Position numbers and translations under genes: made by a program
In this document: positions 34,798-44,966 of the stretch, piece after piece
How positions within the stretch are numbered: position 1 is the stretch's first letter
How the letters are laid out: each line of letters begins with the position of its first letter
NCBI GenBank assembly: GCA_027924645.1
Contig: BSBN01000213.1
Coordinates: forward strand, 37,450,501 to 37,514,500
Source of the DNA: Cunninghamia lanceolata
Taxonomy: Eukaryota; Streptophyta; Pinopsida; Cupressales; Cupressaceae
Length of the DNA: 64,000 nucleotides
Direction: 5' to 3'
The notes under the pieces: model-generated
Told to the model about the DNA's origin: nothing
Seen by the model: the letters and a program-made list of their open reading frames with translations, nothing else
The model's database searches: none

Positions 34798-34860
34798 TCC
34801 ATTTGCAAAACCTTCAACAAGTGTTGTGCCTTGTGATCAATTCATTATAGAGTCCCTTTA

Positions 34861-36385
34861 GATCATCTTGATAAAACATCATGTCTTTTTTACCAATTTA
34901 TCAAACAATATTTTCCAAAAAAAAAACCCAAAATTTAATTGTTCCCATTTTCGAGTTCAAAACCAAAATAAGCAAAACAATTACCAAATAATCATGATTA
35001 ACACTCTTTTCTCAAAATTGTATGGTATTATACTTAAAACACAAAATTAGCTATTCAGTTGAGGACAACAATAAAACAGCTAAGTGGTACGTTGGCTTTA
35101 GAAATCAACATGCATCTGCTAATTATTATGCCATCTTCAAAACTATTGCTAAGGAGTATAAATACAAACAAGAGGACCCCATTTGTTGTTTTGTTGACTT
35201 CAAACACTATTGAAAAACTTCTAACTTACAATAATCAAAATGACTTGGGTACCTTCATTTCCATCATGTTGAGATATAGAAATAATGCTATATAAAATGA
35301 TTAGTTTAATTTATGTTTCATTCCTATGTAAATGCATGGCTACTCTTTCTCCTTATGTAGGTTGTTTCGACACAAGATGGTGTGTGGGAACAAGGAGAAA
35401 CATATGGATTATAATATTGATATCAATCACTAGGAACACACTTCCATCTAAGAACAGCTTCTAGACATAGATGATTGGAGGAATGGAAAAAACAAGAGAA
35501 ACTCCTATAATACCAATAATACTTTGTAGTTTGTACAATGAAGTCAAAAAAACAAACAAACATCATATAATTATATGATACGTTTCAAAAGTTCTACAGG
35601 CTAATTTAATTTGAAGGATAACTACTTTATATAACTAGCTAAGCGATCATGACATCAAAAAATGTAGTGAATCACTCCCAAACAATGGCTGCCTTGTTGA
35701 ATGATACCGCATACAACTTTCAGAAATCATTGATGATTGCTCTTAAAGCCACAAACAATTCTGAAGTATGTTCTCTTCTGCACCTCAACAAACATGAGAA
35801 TCAAAACAACAACGCACTGATGACTATATGTTTCTTCCTTTAAGAATCAATTTTTGGTGAAAGCAATTGTCAACAGGTTTCACGAAGTGCTTGAGGTATA
35901 ACTTACTAAGTCAGAGCAGCCCAACTCCAATGACAATACATTTCACAAATCACACTCTTCCAGACTCTCAATCTAAAAAAAGCATCTACCATCAACTACC
36001 AAAGTTGATATGTTAGCACCCTGCGCTTCTCTAATACTAAGATTGCTTGGTAGTGCCTGTTGTGTGTTATTGGTCTCCACTAATGTAGAAAATATTAGAG
36101 ATCAAATGGATAGTCATCTTAATTAAAGCTGCACTCATAAATAAAAAATTATTTATAGATGATTTCCATCTCATTTTAAGCTTTAATATCAAAATTCCAC
36201 ATTGGTATTCCATGTTTCATTTACAGGTTCCGTTCTATAATCTAAATCATTGGACACATTCACCACAGGGTATGTCATGTTGCGAGAGCCAAAGATAGTG
36301 CTGGATAAAGATAATAAAAGATTTTGCATTAATTAACATATTTCTAAGGCATCTGAAATCAATATTGTTCCATACTCTACAGAGC
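34861..36385. other. No gene recognised; downstream of the GTPase gene
   Basis: AT-rich, with short frames only (for example 35649-35843) that show no motif. Confidence 0.4.
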
Positions 36386-36391
36386 TTTATT
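36386..36391 (-). promoter_or_regulatory. Candidate polyadenylation signal of the GTPase gene
   Basis: AATAAA on the minus strand, about 500 bases after the stop codon. ATTAAA at 36748-36753 is a nearer alternative. Plant signals are loose, so either is tentative. Confidence 0.25.
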
Positions 36392-36892
36392 ATGGAAATT
36401 TCTAGAACATATTTACATATAGAATGTAGCTACCACCATTGTTTGAGTACTTAACATAAATTGTTTGACCTTCTCTATTGTTGAAGATTAATTAGATATA
36501 GCAGCTTCACTAACATTCGAATACTGCACACAATGAAGTATGCTTAACTGTAATTTAGTCTGTAAGGGTACTTCTCTTGGCATCTACAGAATTTGGCCCC
36601 TTCTAGTTTTCAGAAATGTATCCAGATGCACTAGGTAGAAAAGAAAATTTTGAAGTTCCATAGAATTTGTTCTGTAAGGAAAGTCCATACTGAGCAATGC
36701 TTTAATGATATGCCCAGACATTGACACCCCTGATGTTGCAATGCCTTTTTAATTACAAATAGTCAATCTTGTTGCAGATTAACATATGGTATACAATGAC
36801 CTCCCACAATCAAGAAACCCATACTCAGGAAATAGGTTCCTCTGCAAAGTAAACTACATTGTCATGGATGAATTACCATCCCAGAAAGTCCC

Positions 36893-37147
36893 TCATCTTG
36901 ACACTGTACCATTGGGAATTGAATCTAATATATAATGACCAAGATTGCCTATCCTGTAAAGATGTACTAACTTCCTGGAAACTTTATTCCGTCCAACTTC
37001 ACCTGAATTGGGAGGGATCCTAAAAGCTTTTTGTAAAGCAGTGAACTGACTCTCAATTAGATGTTCAAGGTCATCTTCATTCTCTAAATTACCCTCAAAC
37101 CCTGAAAACGTTCTAAAGAGAGCCTTCTGAACTTCAATGGTCTGGTC
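36893..37147 (-). CDS. RbgA/YlqF-MTG1 family GTPase (SIN2/DAR-GTPase-like), last coding exon
   Basis: Minus-strand exon of 84 codons plus TGA (36893-36895). It is preceded by a canonical acceptor (TTTGTGTAG before GACCAG). It reads DQTIEVQKALFRTF, then IESQFTALQKAFRIPPNSGE, then KVSRKLVHLYRIGNLGHYIL. This is the C-terminal helical region of plant mitochondrial or plastid ribosome-biogenesis GTPases of the circularly permuted type, which bind the large-subunit rRNA. The exon starts in phase 0, matching the end of the exon at 61821. It lies 24.7 kb from that exon. Confidence 0.85.
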   Translation of the reverse strand, partial: DQTIEVQKALFRTFSGFEGNLENEDDLEHLIESQFTALQKAFRIPPNSGEVGRNKVSRKLVHLYRIGNLGHYILDSIPNGTVSR

Positions 37148-37503
37148 CTACACAAATGAGGGAGCAATTAGACCTTTAGAAATCATTTATCAATAAGAAA
37201 AAATATAAAAATTTATGAACATGATTGCAATACTCTTGCAATAGTATTACATACATGAACAACACTAAAACACAAGGAAATCAGAATATGGCATAGTTAA
37301 CTTTCCACCATACCAGTTCAATTATTTTAACTAGTTTTGTAGGAAAATTGCAATTCCATTATTATGTTTTAAAATTGAAGGACAGGTTTATCTCCACGAG
37401 CCCTGGGAATTGAGTTTGGATCAGGAAGAATATGAACAAAAACCTAAATCATATTCCATGTAATCCATGGTTTAGGTTGGAATTTTAGATAAATAACAGA
37501 AAA

Positions 37504-38490
37504 AAAACATGTTTAATGACTGCCTTCTGACTTAGTTTGTCAAACGATGATCTCACATACTCATCAAGCGTCGCCTAAAGTATACTTTATTGGTTGCATT
37601 GTTTTTACCTCTAAAAGATATATATTGCATAAAAGGGAAAGTTTCCAAAAGCCTGAACACTTTATTTATTTATGTTGTAACTAAGAAGATGTCAATTTTG
37701 TTTTTGGTAGAGGGGCATGGGTTGGTAAAAATTGATGGTTTCATTCTCAGTGAGTGTCACCTAAAGTATACTTTATTGTATGTATCATAATCAAGAAAAT
37801 GTAAATTACATTTATGTAGGTAAGTGTGGGAGTAAAAACAGGGAAATTCTTACTTTTAAGTACAAAAAAGTAACATGGGTTTGTCAAAAATGATGGTCTC
37901 ACATACTCATTGAGTCTTGACTAAAGTATGCTTTATTGATTGTATCATAACCAGGATGGCAATTAGGTATATGTAGGGAAGAGTGGGAGTAAAAACAGGG
38001 AAATTCTTACCTTTAAGCACTGAAAAAGTAACAAGAGTTTGTCAAAAATGATGGTCTACATACTCATTCAGTGTTGCCTAAAGTATGCTTTATTCTTTGT
38101 ATCATAACCAAGAAGATGTCAATTATGTTTACATAGGGGAGCGTGGGAGTAAATACAGGGAAATTATTACTTTTATGTGCTAAAAAAGTAACATGGGTTT
38201 GTCAAAAATGATGGTCTCACATACTCATCAAGTGTTGCCTAAAGTATGCTTTATTGTTTGTATCATAACCAAGAAGATGTCAATTACATTTATGTGGGGG
38301 AGTGTGGGAGTAAAAATGGGGGAATTCTTAACTATAAGTCCCGAAAAAGTAGCATGGTTTTGTCAACAATGTGGTCTCGACTCTCACATACTCATCAAAT
38401 GTTGCCTAAAGCATGTTTTATTCTTTGTATCATAACCAAGAAGATGCCAATAACATTTATGTAGGGGAGTGTGAGTAAAAATGGAGAAAT
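37504..38490. repeat. Tandem repeat, about 160-bp unit, near six copies
   Basis: The block CCTAAAGTATGCTTTATT recurs at about 37574, 37760, 37920, 38078, 38239 and 38405, so the period is 158-186 bases. Units also share TCAAAAATGATGGTCTCACA and GGGGAGTGTGGGAGTAAAAA. The array begins about 350 bases inside the intron from the last exon. Confidence 0.85.
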
Positions 38491-38785
38491 TAACTGATGG
38501 AAGGCTTGCCTATCTTAGCATGACAAAAGAAAGGTTAAAAACTCACAAACTTTGGAATTTACTATTTACATACATAAACTTGTGATAATTCAGAACCCCA
38601 CAACAGCTTGCAACGATAATAAGGAAAGTGCCCCTCATCACTTTGTACATGGAATGCGTGGCAAATCTACTAAATGTATTTTGAGAGTATTGTCAATATT
38701 TTGTATTAGCACTGGTTATCACCAATATTGGCATATTTGAAATCCAGAATATGGCAGTGACGAATATTTATTTTATTGTAAATAG

Positions 38786-41700
38786 CTATATTACTGGGTT
38801 CTTCCCAGTAGCCTGCTGTGCCCAAATTAGTTCAGCGCTGGTTCTAGTACGAGGCCGGGACGTTCGCCTGGGGTTTTGCCCAAGCGCCCCAGGTACCCTG
38901 TGGGTTCTTCAAACTCCGCCTACCCCCACAGTGTACCCGAGGCGTCCGGGCAAACCCGGGGCATACCCACGGCAGGGACGCCAGTAAAGGCGTCAAATTT
39001 GATGCTATTTTCATTTTTTTAACATTTTTTTAACTTAAAAAAACCCCAAGAGACTAATTTGCCCTAAAAGTGAAACACAAAACATCTTTCGCCTCCATTC
39101 ATCAAAACAAAAGAGTAAAACTTCTTTTTTTTTTGCCTCCAAGCTGCCATTGTTGATTGTTTCTTCGAAGGTGAAGGCTACAGAAGTGAAAGAGCTACAC
39201 CAATAGGAGAGGAAAAGCAGCTCAAGGAAGATTTATCTACAAAGGTGAGTGAATCTTCTAATTTTTTTCAAGTTTTCATGAATTTTTTCAAGATTTTTCA
39301 ATTTTTTTCTTTTTTTTTTTTGAAATTTTAAATATTTTTTCAACCTTATATACATAATATAGGGGTCAGAATGCCAATTTTTTTTTTGTTTTTTTAAGTT
39401 GTAGGGTTGTAAATTTGTAATGTTTGTTTTGCTTTGTTGTATTCATACAGAATGGCTCATAGTTCTAGTTTAGTTGGTCTACCTATAGAGAGCTCGTTTA
39501 AAATTGATGCAATGTCACCTCTTTGGCACCATACAACCATGATCGAACAAATACCTGGTGGTGGGGATTATCGTAAAGCTCACTTTTGCCCTATGCCCGA
39601 CTTAGGTATAAGAGTTTGTCCAGGGCCGAATAAAAAAGGGTTGCCAAAGTAACAAATACTAGGATATATAAAGGAACAAGAGGATGCTGACATGGTAAGT
39701 AACAGAGCAAAGGAAAGAGTACATCCTCTTTCCAAGAAAGGGGCGCAGAAACCTCTTGATGGCTTAACAAAGCTGGCTAGCCCACATCCTTTCATGCCAA
39801 CACCATCTTCTAGGGAAGACACTACTCATTCTCGTAAAAGATGCCCATTGGAAAAAGCGTTCAAGAATGAGGCAAGGGAGCTTGCAAATAAAAGCATTGC
39901 TCATTGCATTTATGCCAATGGGCTTCCTTTCAACCTTGTTGGATCACCATATTGGCGGGATATGGTGACCGCAATTGCCAAGGCACCTACTGATTATGTT
40001 GGTCCTAGGTATGAAAAGGTGCACACCACCTTATTGGACAAGGAAAAAGCTTCTATAGAGACGTCATTGAGAGCAATCAAGGATACATGGCCTGAAAAAG
40101 GAGTGTCCATTATTTCTGATGGATAAGGATAGCAAAAATAGGCCACTACTTAATGTCATTGCAGTGTCCCCTAAAGGGGCTATGTTTTTGAAAGTAGTTG
40201 ATTGTGAGGGGCAAGTGAAGGATGCAAGCTTCATTGCCACTATCCTCATACAAGCCATTGAGATGGTGGGCCCTGAAAATGTTGTCCAAGTTGTAACAAG
40301 CAATGCTAAAAATTCGAGGGCGGCTGGTTAAATAGTGGAGGGTACATATGGGCATATTTTTTGGACACCATGTGTCGTCCACTCTCTTGACTTGATATTG
40401 CAAAAGATTGACACACAAATTGAGTGGGTCAAGGAAATCTACACGGAGGTCGAAGAGATTCAAATGTTTGTGACAAATCATATGTCACAAGCCATCTTCA
40501 GGACCTTCTCCAAATTAGAGTTGTTGAAGGTAACTTTATTTTTACTTTTTTACTTTTAATATATTTATTATTTTTAAATTTTTGCTAAGTCGTTACTTTT
40601 TAAATTTTAATTTATTTTTTTTTACACGATGTTAGGTTGCCAAAACTCGTTTCGCATCACACACAATCGCCTTGAGATGACTTGTAAAGGTGTGAGAGGC
40701 ATTGAGCGCCATGGTCATCAACACTCTTTGGAGTGTATGGAGGCAATCACAGTCAAAGAAAGCCCAAAAAAACAAAGCATTGATCCTAGATGATGAGTGG
40801 TGGGCTCGTGTGGAATATGTTTTGAGTTTCACTAAATCCATCATGAGTATGATTAGGTATGCAAATACGGATCAACCATGCTTGGCTGAAATTTATGATG
40901 GGATGAACTCCATGGTTGAAAAAATAAGGACCATAATAAAAGCCAAGGAGCAAGACCCCACATAAGTATTTTTTAAAAGAGTGCAAAGGATCATTGATGA
41001 GCATTGGAACAAGATGACCACACCCTTGCATCTCTTAGCATTTGCTTTGTCTCCAAAGTATTATAGAAAAGAGATACTTTCCCTGCCGAAGAGGGTGGCA
41101 CCATATAGAGATAAAGTGGTTGTTGTTGGGTACAAAACTGCACTTAGAAGAATATTTCCAGATGGAGATTTAGAGAGTATTGTCTCAAGTGAGTTTGGTG
41201 AGTTCATATCTTCAAAGAATCAAGATGTTTGCACTCTTTGAGACAAGTACAAGAAAGATGCTCATGAATGGTGGTACCTACATGGCCAAGACTATTTTCA
41301 CCTTCAACCTCTTGCAATAAAAATTCTATTTCAAGTATGCATCTTTTTATTTTTTAAACTTAACTTCCTCAATTTTTCTTTCCCTACTATATATTATAAT
41401 TTATAATTTATGTTTTATAATTGTAAATGTTGTAACTTGTATGGTATGCAAATTTAACAGGTTGCAAGTTCTTCTTCAGCTGAGTGGAATTCGAGTACAT
41501 ACTCCTTTATCCACTCAGTTAAACAAAACCGATTGGGTGTAAAAAAAGCTAAGGATTTGGTCTTTGTGCACTCCAACTTGCATCTCTTGTCACATAAGAA
41601 ACCTGATTACAAGGAGGGGGTGACAAGGAATTGGGATCTAACTCTTGAGTGTGTCGATTTAGATGTTATTGTTGCAGAACTTGCCGAAGTCTCTATCGAT

Positions 41701-42132
41701 GAGGCAGCTTCTACACATGACACAGACATGGTTAGTGGGAGTGGCGTTCCAGCTGATTGTGGTTCAAATGAAGTTGAACCAAATGTTGACTTTGATGCTC
41801 TTGATGAAGAGACATATGAAGATTATTGAACATTGATTGTAGCTTTCATTCTGTATTGACATTTGAGAAATCACTAAATTATGAATTTCAATTCATGAGT
41901 ATTTTCCTTATTGCAAGTTAAGAGGTATTTAGATATTTTATTATTTTATTTATTGGCAATTATAAGGATTACTATTTTAACTTTTAGTCTTTCTAGAGTT
42001 TTAAAGTTTTTAAATTATATATATATGTATAAGTGTGCATGTGTGTATTGTCGTACCTATACCCGGACAAAAAAAAAAATTGTCGTATCTGCGTACCCGA
42101 TCCTCGAACCCGTACCAAGATCGGCAACTTAG
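38786..42132 (+). mobile_element. Decayed hAT DNA transposon
   Basis: It contains a spliced hAT transposase. The left end CTATATTACTGGGTTCTTC resembles the right end of the neighbouring non-autonomous element. The right end (...GATCGGCAACTTAG at 42132) is the inverse of CTAAGTTGCCG. Subterminal regions are GC-rich with TCTAGTACG and its inverse. A matching 8-bp TSD was not found: the left flank is GTAAATAG and the right flank is now a (TG)n run, so the exact ends are tentative. Confidence 0.65.
39452..41829 (+). pseudogene. hAT transposase with three introns, broken
   Basis: A 5'-leader intron (39245-39450) precedes ATG 39452. A BED-finger-like N-terminus follows (WHHTTMIEQIPGGGDYRKAHF). The DUF659-type core has a frameshift near 40119 inside the SIISDG motif, then RPLLNVIAVSPKGAMFLKVVD and FWTPCVVHSLDL. 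Introns 40530-40635 and 41335-41460 have GT-AG ends. The C-terminal dimerisation region spans the second of these (WWYLHGQDYFHLQPLAI, then NRLGVKKAKDLVFVHSNL). Stops near 39649, 40329 and 41239 also break it. It would cut and paste hAT ends; it is inactive here. Confidence 0.85.
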
Positions 42133-42225
42133 TGTGTGTGTGTGTGTGTATAATTGAAAACACAACTGATAGTGATAAAGATAATTGATAATATCATAAT
42201 TCAATGTTATATCATAAATTATAAA

Positions 42226-42330
42226 CTAAGTTGCCGGTTCTAGTACGGGAACGGGTTCGGGAGCGGGGTTCTGGTACACCGGTACAGTGAATTTTTTTTT
42301 TTCTGTGGGTACGGCTGGGTACGGCTATAC

Positions 42331-42361
<31 letters not shown>

Positions 42362-43051
42362 TATATATATAATATGTTCTTAATAATATAATATTATTTA
42401 TTTATATTATGTTTATATGTTTTTTTAATATTTATATGTAATATATTAATTTTATTTATATGTATCAATTATTTATTTTATTAATATAAAAATATAAAAA
42501 ACGGGTTTACAGTATCAATACATATATTTTTAATATGTTATTAATATTATTTAATAATTTATTTATACTATGTTTTATATATTTTAATATTATTTATTGT
42601 AAAATAAATAATTAACATGTATAAATAAAAAATAATATATTATATAAATAATATTAAAAATTTTAAATAATATAAAATAATATTTAATATAAAAATATGA
42701 AAAAATGAGTTTAAAGTATGAATACATATATTTTTAATATGTTATTGATATTATTTATTTATACTATGTTTTATATATTTTAATATTATTTATTGTAAAA
42801 TAAATAATTAACATGTATAAATAAAAAATAATATATTATATAAATAATATAAATAAATATTACTTATATTATATTATTTTTATTAGCCGATAGGCTTTTA
42901 TATGTCCGCATTATAGTGCTCGAAAAATTGTCTCACGCGGTAAAAAAAAATAATGCCGGACATTTTTCTTAACTCCTCGGTTGATCCTATCGGTGTATTC
43001 CTTGAACGTCCTATATATCTTCGATTCCGAAACTTGGAACGGGAGCTGCAG

Positions 43052-43088
<37 letters not shown>

Positions 43089-43476
43089 AGTTTTTTCAAT
43101 CCAAAACCCGCATCATTACAGTCGTAGGCTCGTAGCAACACAATTCGCCTGCAAAAAAGCCCTGAAAATCCAAACTACTGGTTGTTCGCGTAGGGTTTGG
43201 TGGTAAATAACATCACAAAATATTGTAACAAATTTTTTTGCCGCGAAAAATCGTGAGGAAAATCGAGTTTAGAGGGTTTTTAAAGAAATAATCGCCACGA
43301 TTTTTTAACAAAACTCGGAGCCGTTTTTTTTGTGGGAGCGGCCGGGAGCGGACAGGGATACGCGAACCCATAGAGAACCTGGGGCGGGCGGGGCGCTCCC
43401 TGTCCGCTCCCGTCGCCGCTCCCGCTCCCGCCCGGTCCGGTACCTGCGCCCAAAACAGAAGAACCCGGTAACTTAG
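42226..43476. mobile_element. Non-autonomous hAT element (1.25 kb) with 8-bp TSD
   Basis: Ends CTAAGTTGCCGG and CCGGTAACTTAG form inverted repeats with 11 of 12 matches. Both sides carry ATTATAAA (42218-42225 and 43477-43484), the 8-bp duplication typical of hAT. The ends are GC-rich (GGGAGCGG and CGCTCCCG blocks) and the middle is extremely AT-rich. There is no transposase. It was probably mobilised by a relative of the neighbouring hAT. Confidence 0.9.
42334..42880. repeat. AT-rich core with a 200-bp tandem duplication
   Basis: (TA)n at about 42334-42372 is followed by two copies of a block with a period of roughly 196-204 bases. GTATGAATACATATATTTTT-like sequence recurs, as do TACTATGTTTTATATATTTT and ATTAACATGTATAAATAAAA. 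A second (AT)n run lies at 43053-43082. Confidence 0.7.
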
Positions 43477-43484
43477 ATTATAAA

Positions 43485-44690
43485 TAAAATCTACATAAAT
43501 AACAACATAAATCATTAATTTACATGAATGCCATGAATTTTGAAAAATCTTGATTTTAGTGGCCCCTAAAGACAAAAAAATAATCACACACTATCATGCC
43601 CAAACCCATAAACATTTACAAATTGAAAAAATATACCCCTTACATGAAAAACCCTTTCAAAATATTTATCCCCAATCTCTTATCATATTGCTCATTCAAG
43701 AAATTTTATCAACCTTTCTAAATTGCAACCGCTGTTTTCCTTTTTTTTTAACATTGATTTTTGACTTCTTATAAACTATTCACGAATTTCATTTAAACAT
43801 ATCATGCAACCTTTTGAAATCATCCTTAAACAATCGCTCCACACCTTTAAAACATGTTGAACCCACTTTGCAAACATATATATTAATTTTAATATCTCAT
43901 ATTATAATATTAATTATATATTACCATAATAATAAGTGATTTATTTTTGAAAGAGAAATTTGATGAAAGTATTTCTATATTAAAAAAATAATATATATGC
44001 CAGGCCAAGGTATATATTTAATTTTTTTGTTATGTAAGCCTGCAAGGGGTTTTTGTGAACACATGCCATTACAACCCCCTTGCTGCTGCTATAGTTACAC
44101 CTCTTAGTGTAAATACCCACACAGCACAATCCGTAGCTTCAATTCATCATGGAAATTATTTGCCATTCTTAAGTGTCAATGGATGTAAAAACTAGGGATT
44201 ACCCAAATGCTCTTATAGCCTGAACTTGGGAGTGAAAAATATTCACACCAAAGGGGCAATGGGAATAACACAACATACACTTTATAATTGTTGTCATGGG
44301 CAGGAATAGCAAAGCACAGATTTTATGTAGAAGTGCAACAACAAAGGTTTAAATATATAAGGGTCCCTATATTTTTCTGTACACGTAAGTGCCATTTCAA
44401 AGAATGCCAGAGTTAAGCATCCTCAATGAACACAATACTTATAACACAGAGGTACATATTACCATAGCAAATATGGTTTATACACGAGAAGGTTAAGATC
44501 ATAAGTCCAACCTCTGCATATACATAGTATCAGAATTGTTATAGAACTTGCTATGCAAAAGAAGAAAAAAAAGGAAGAAAGAATCCATTTCTATAGATTC
44601 TGTTAGTGGTCACGCACAACTCAGCATTAACAACATAACTGCATATTTATTATTGTAATTCCAAAAATGCAAATTTTATGCCTTGCACCA
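43485..44690. other. No gene recognised in this part of the intron
   Basis: AT-rich unique-looking sequence without a motif or a long frame. Confidence 0.4.
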
Positions 44691-44696
44691 ATATAG

Positions 44697-44966
44697 TTGA
44701 TGCTCCACAAGCTGTTGATGTGTTCTTCAAACATGTTTAGAGCAATTTTGGGCTACCATTCACGATTATTTCCAATCGTGACTCACTTCTTGAGTAACTT
44801 TCAGAAATCACTGTGGAAGCTTCTTGGTTACCATTTAGGTTGCTTCACTTCCTTTCTTCCCCAAATTGATGGCCAGGCAGAGGTTGTCAAATGAACAAGG
44901 ACAAGAAGTGCGACAACTATTTGCATATCCTTCAACATAGTTGCAACCACACTACTCGTGTCTCTA
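44697..44966 (+). pseudogene. Gypsy integrase relic, left part
   Basis: The translation holds THFLSNFQKSLWKLLG and SFLPQIDGQAEVVK, the usual SYFWKSLWKLLGT and FHPQTDGQTEVVN of chromovirus integrases, with E in QAEVV. It is interrupted at 44966 by a solo LTR and resumes at 47839 in the same frame. Confidence 0.8.
44962..44966 (+). other. Target-site duplication CTCTA, left of solo LTR X1
   Basis: Identical to 47834-47838. Confidence 0.9.

Noticed and set aside
38786..42140. An 8-bp TSD for the transposase-bearing hAT element
   Set aside because: The left flank GTAAATAG and the right flank TGTGTGTG do not match. Microsatellite growth may have erased one side, but this cannot be shown.
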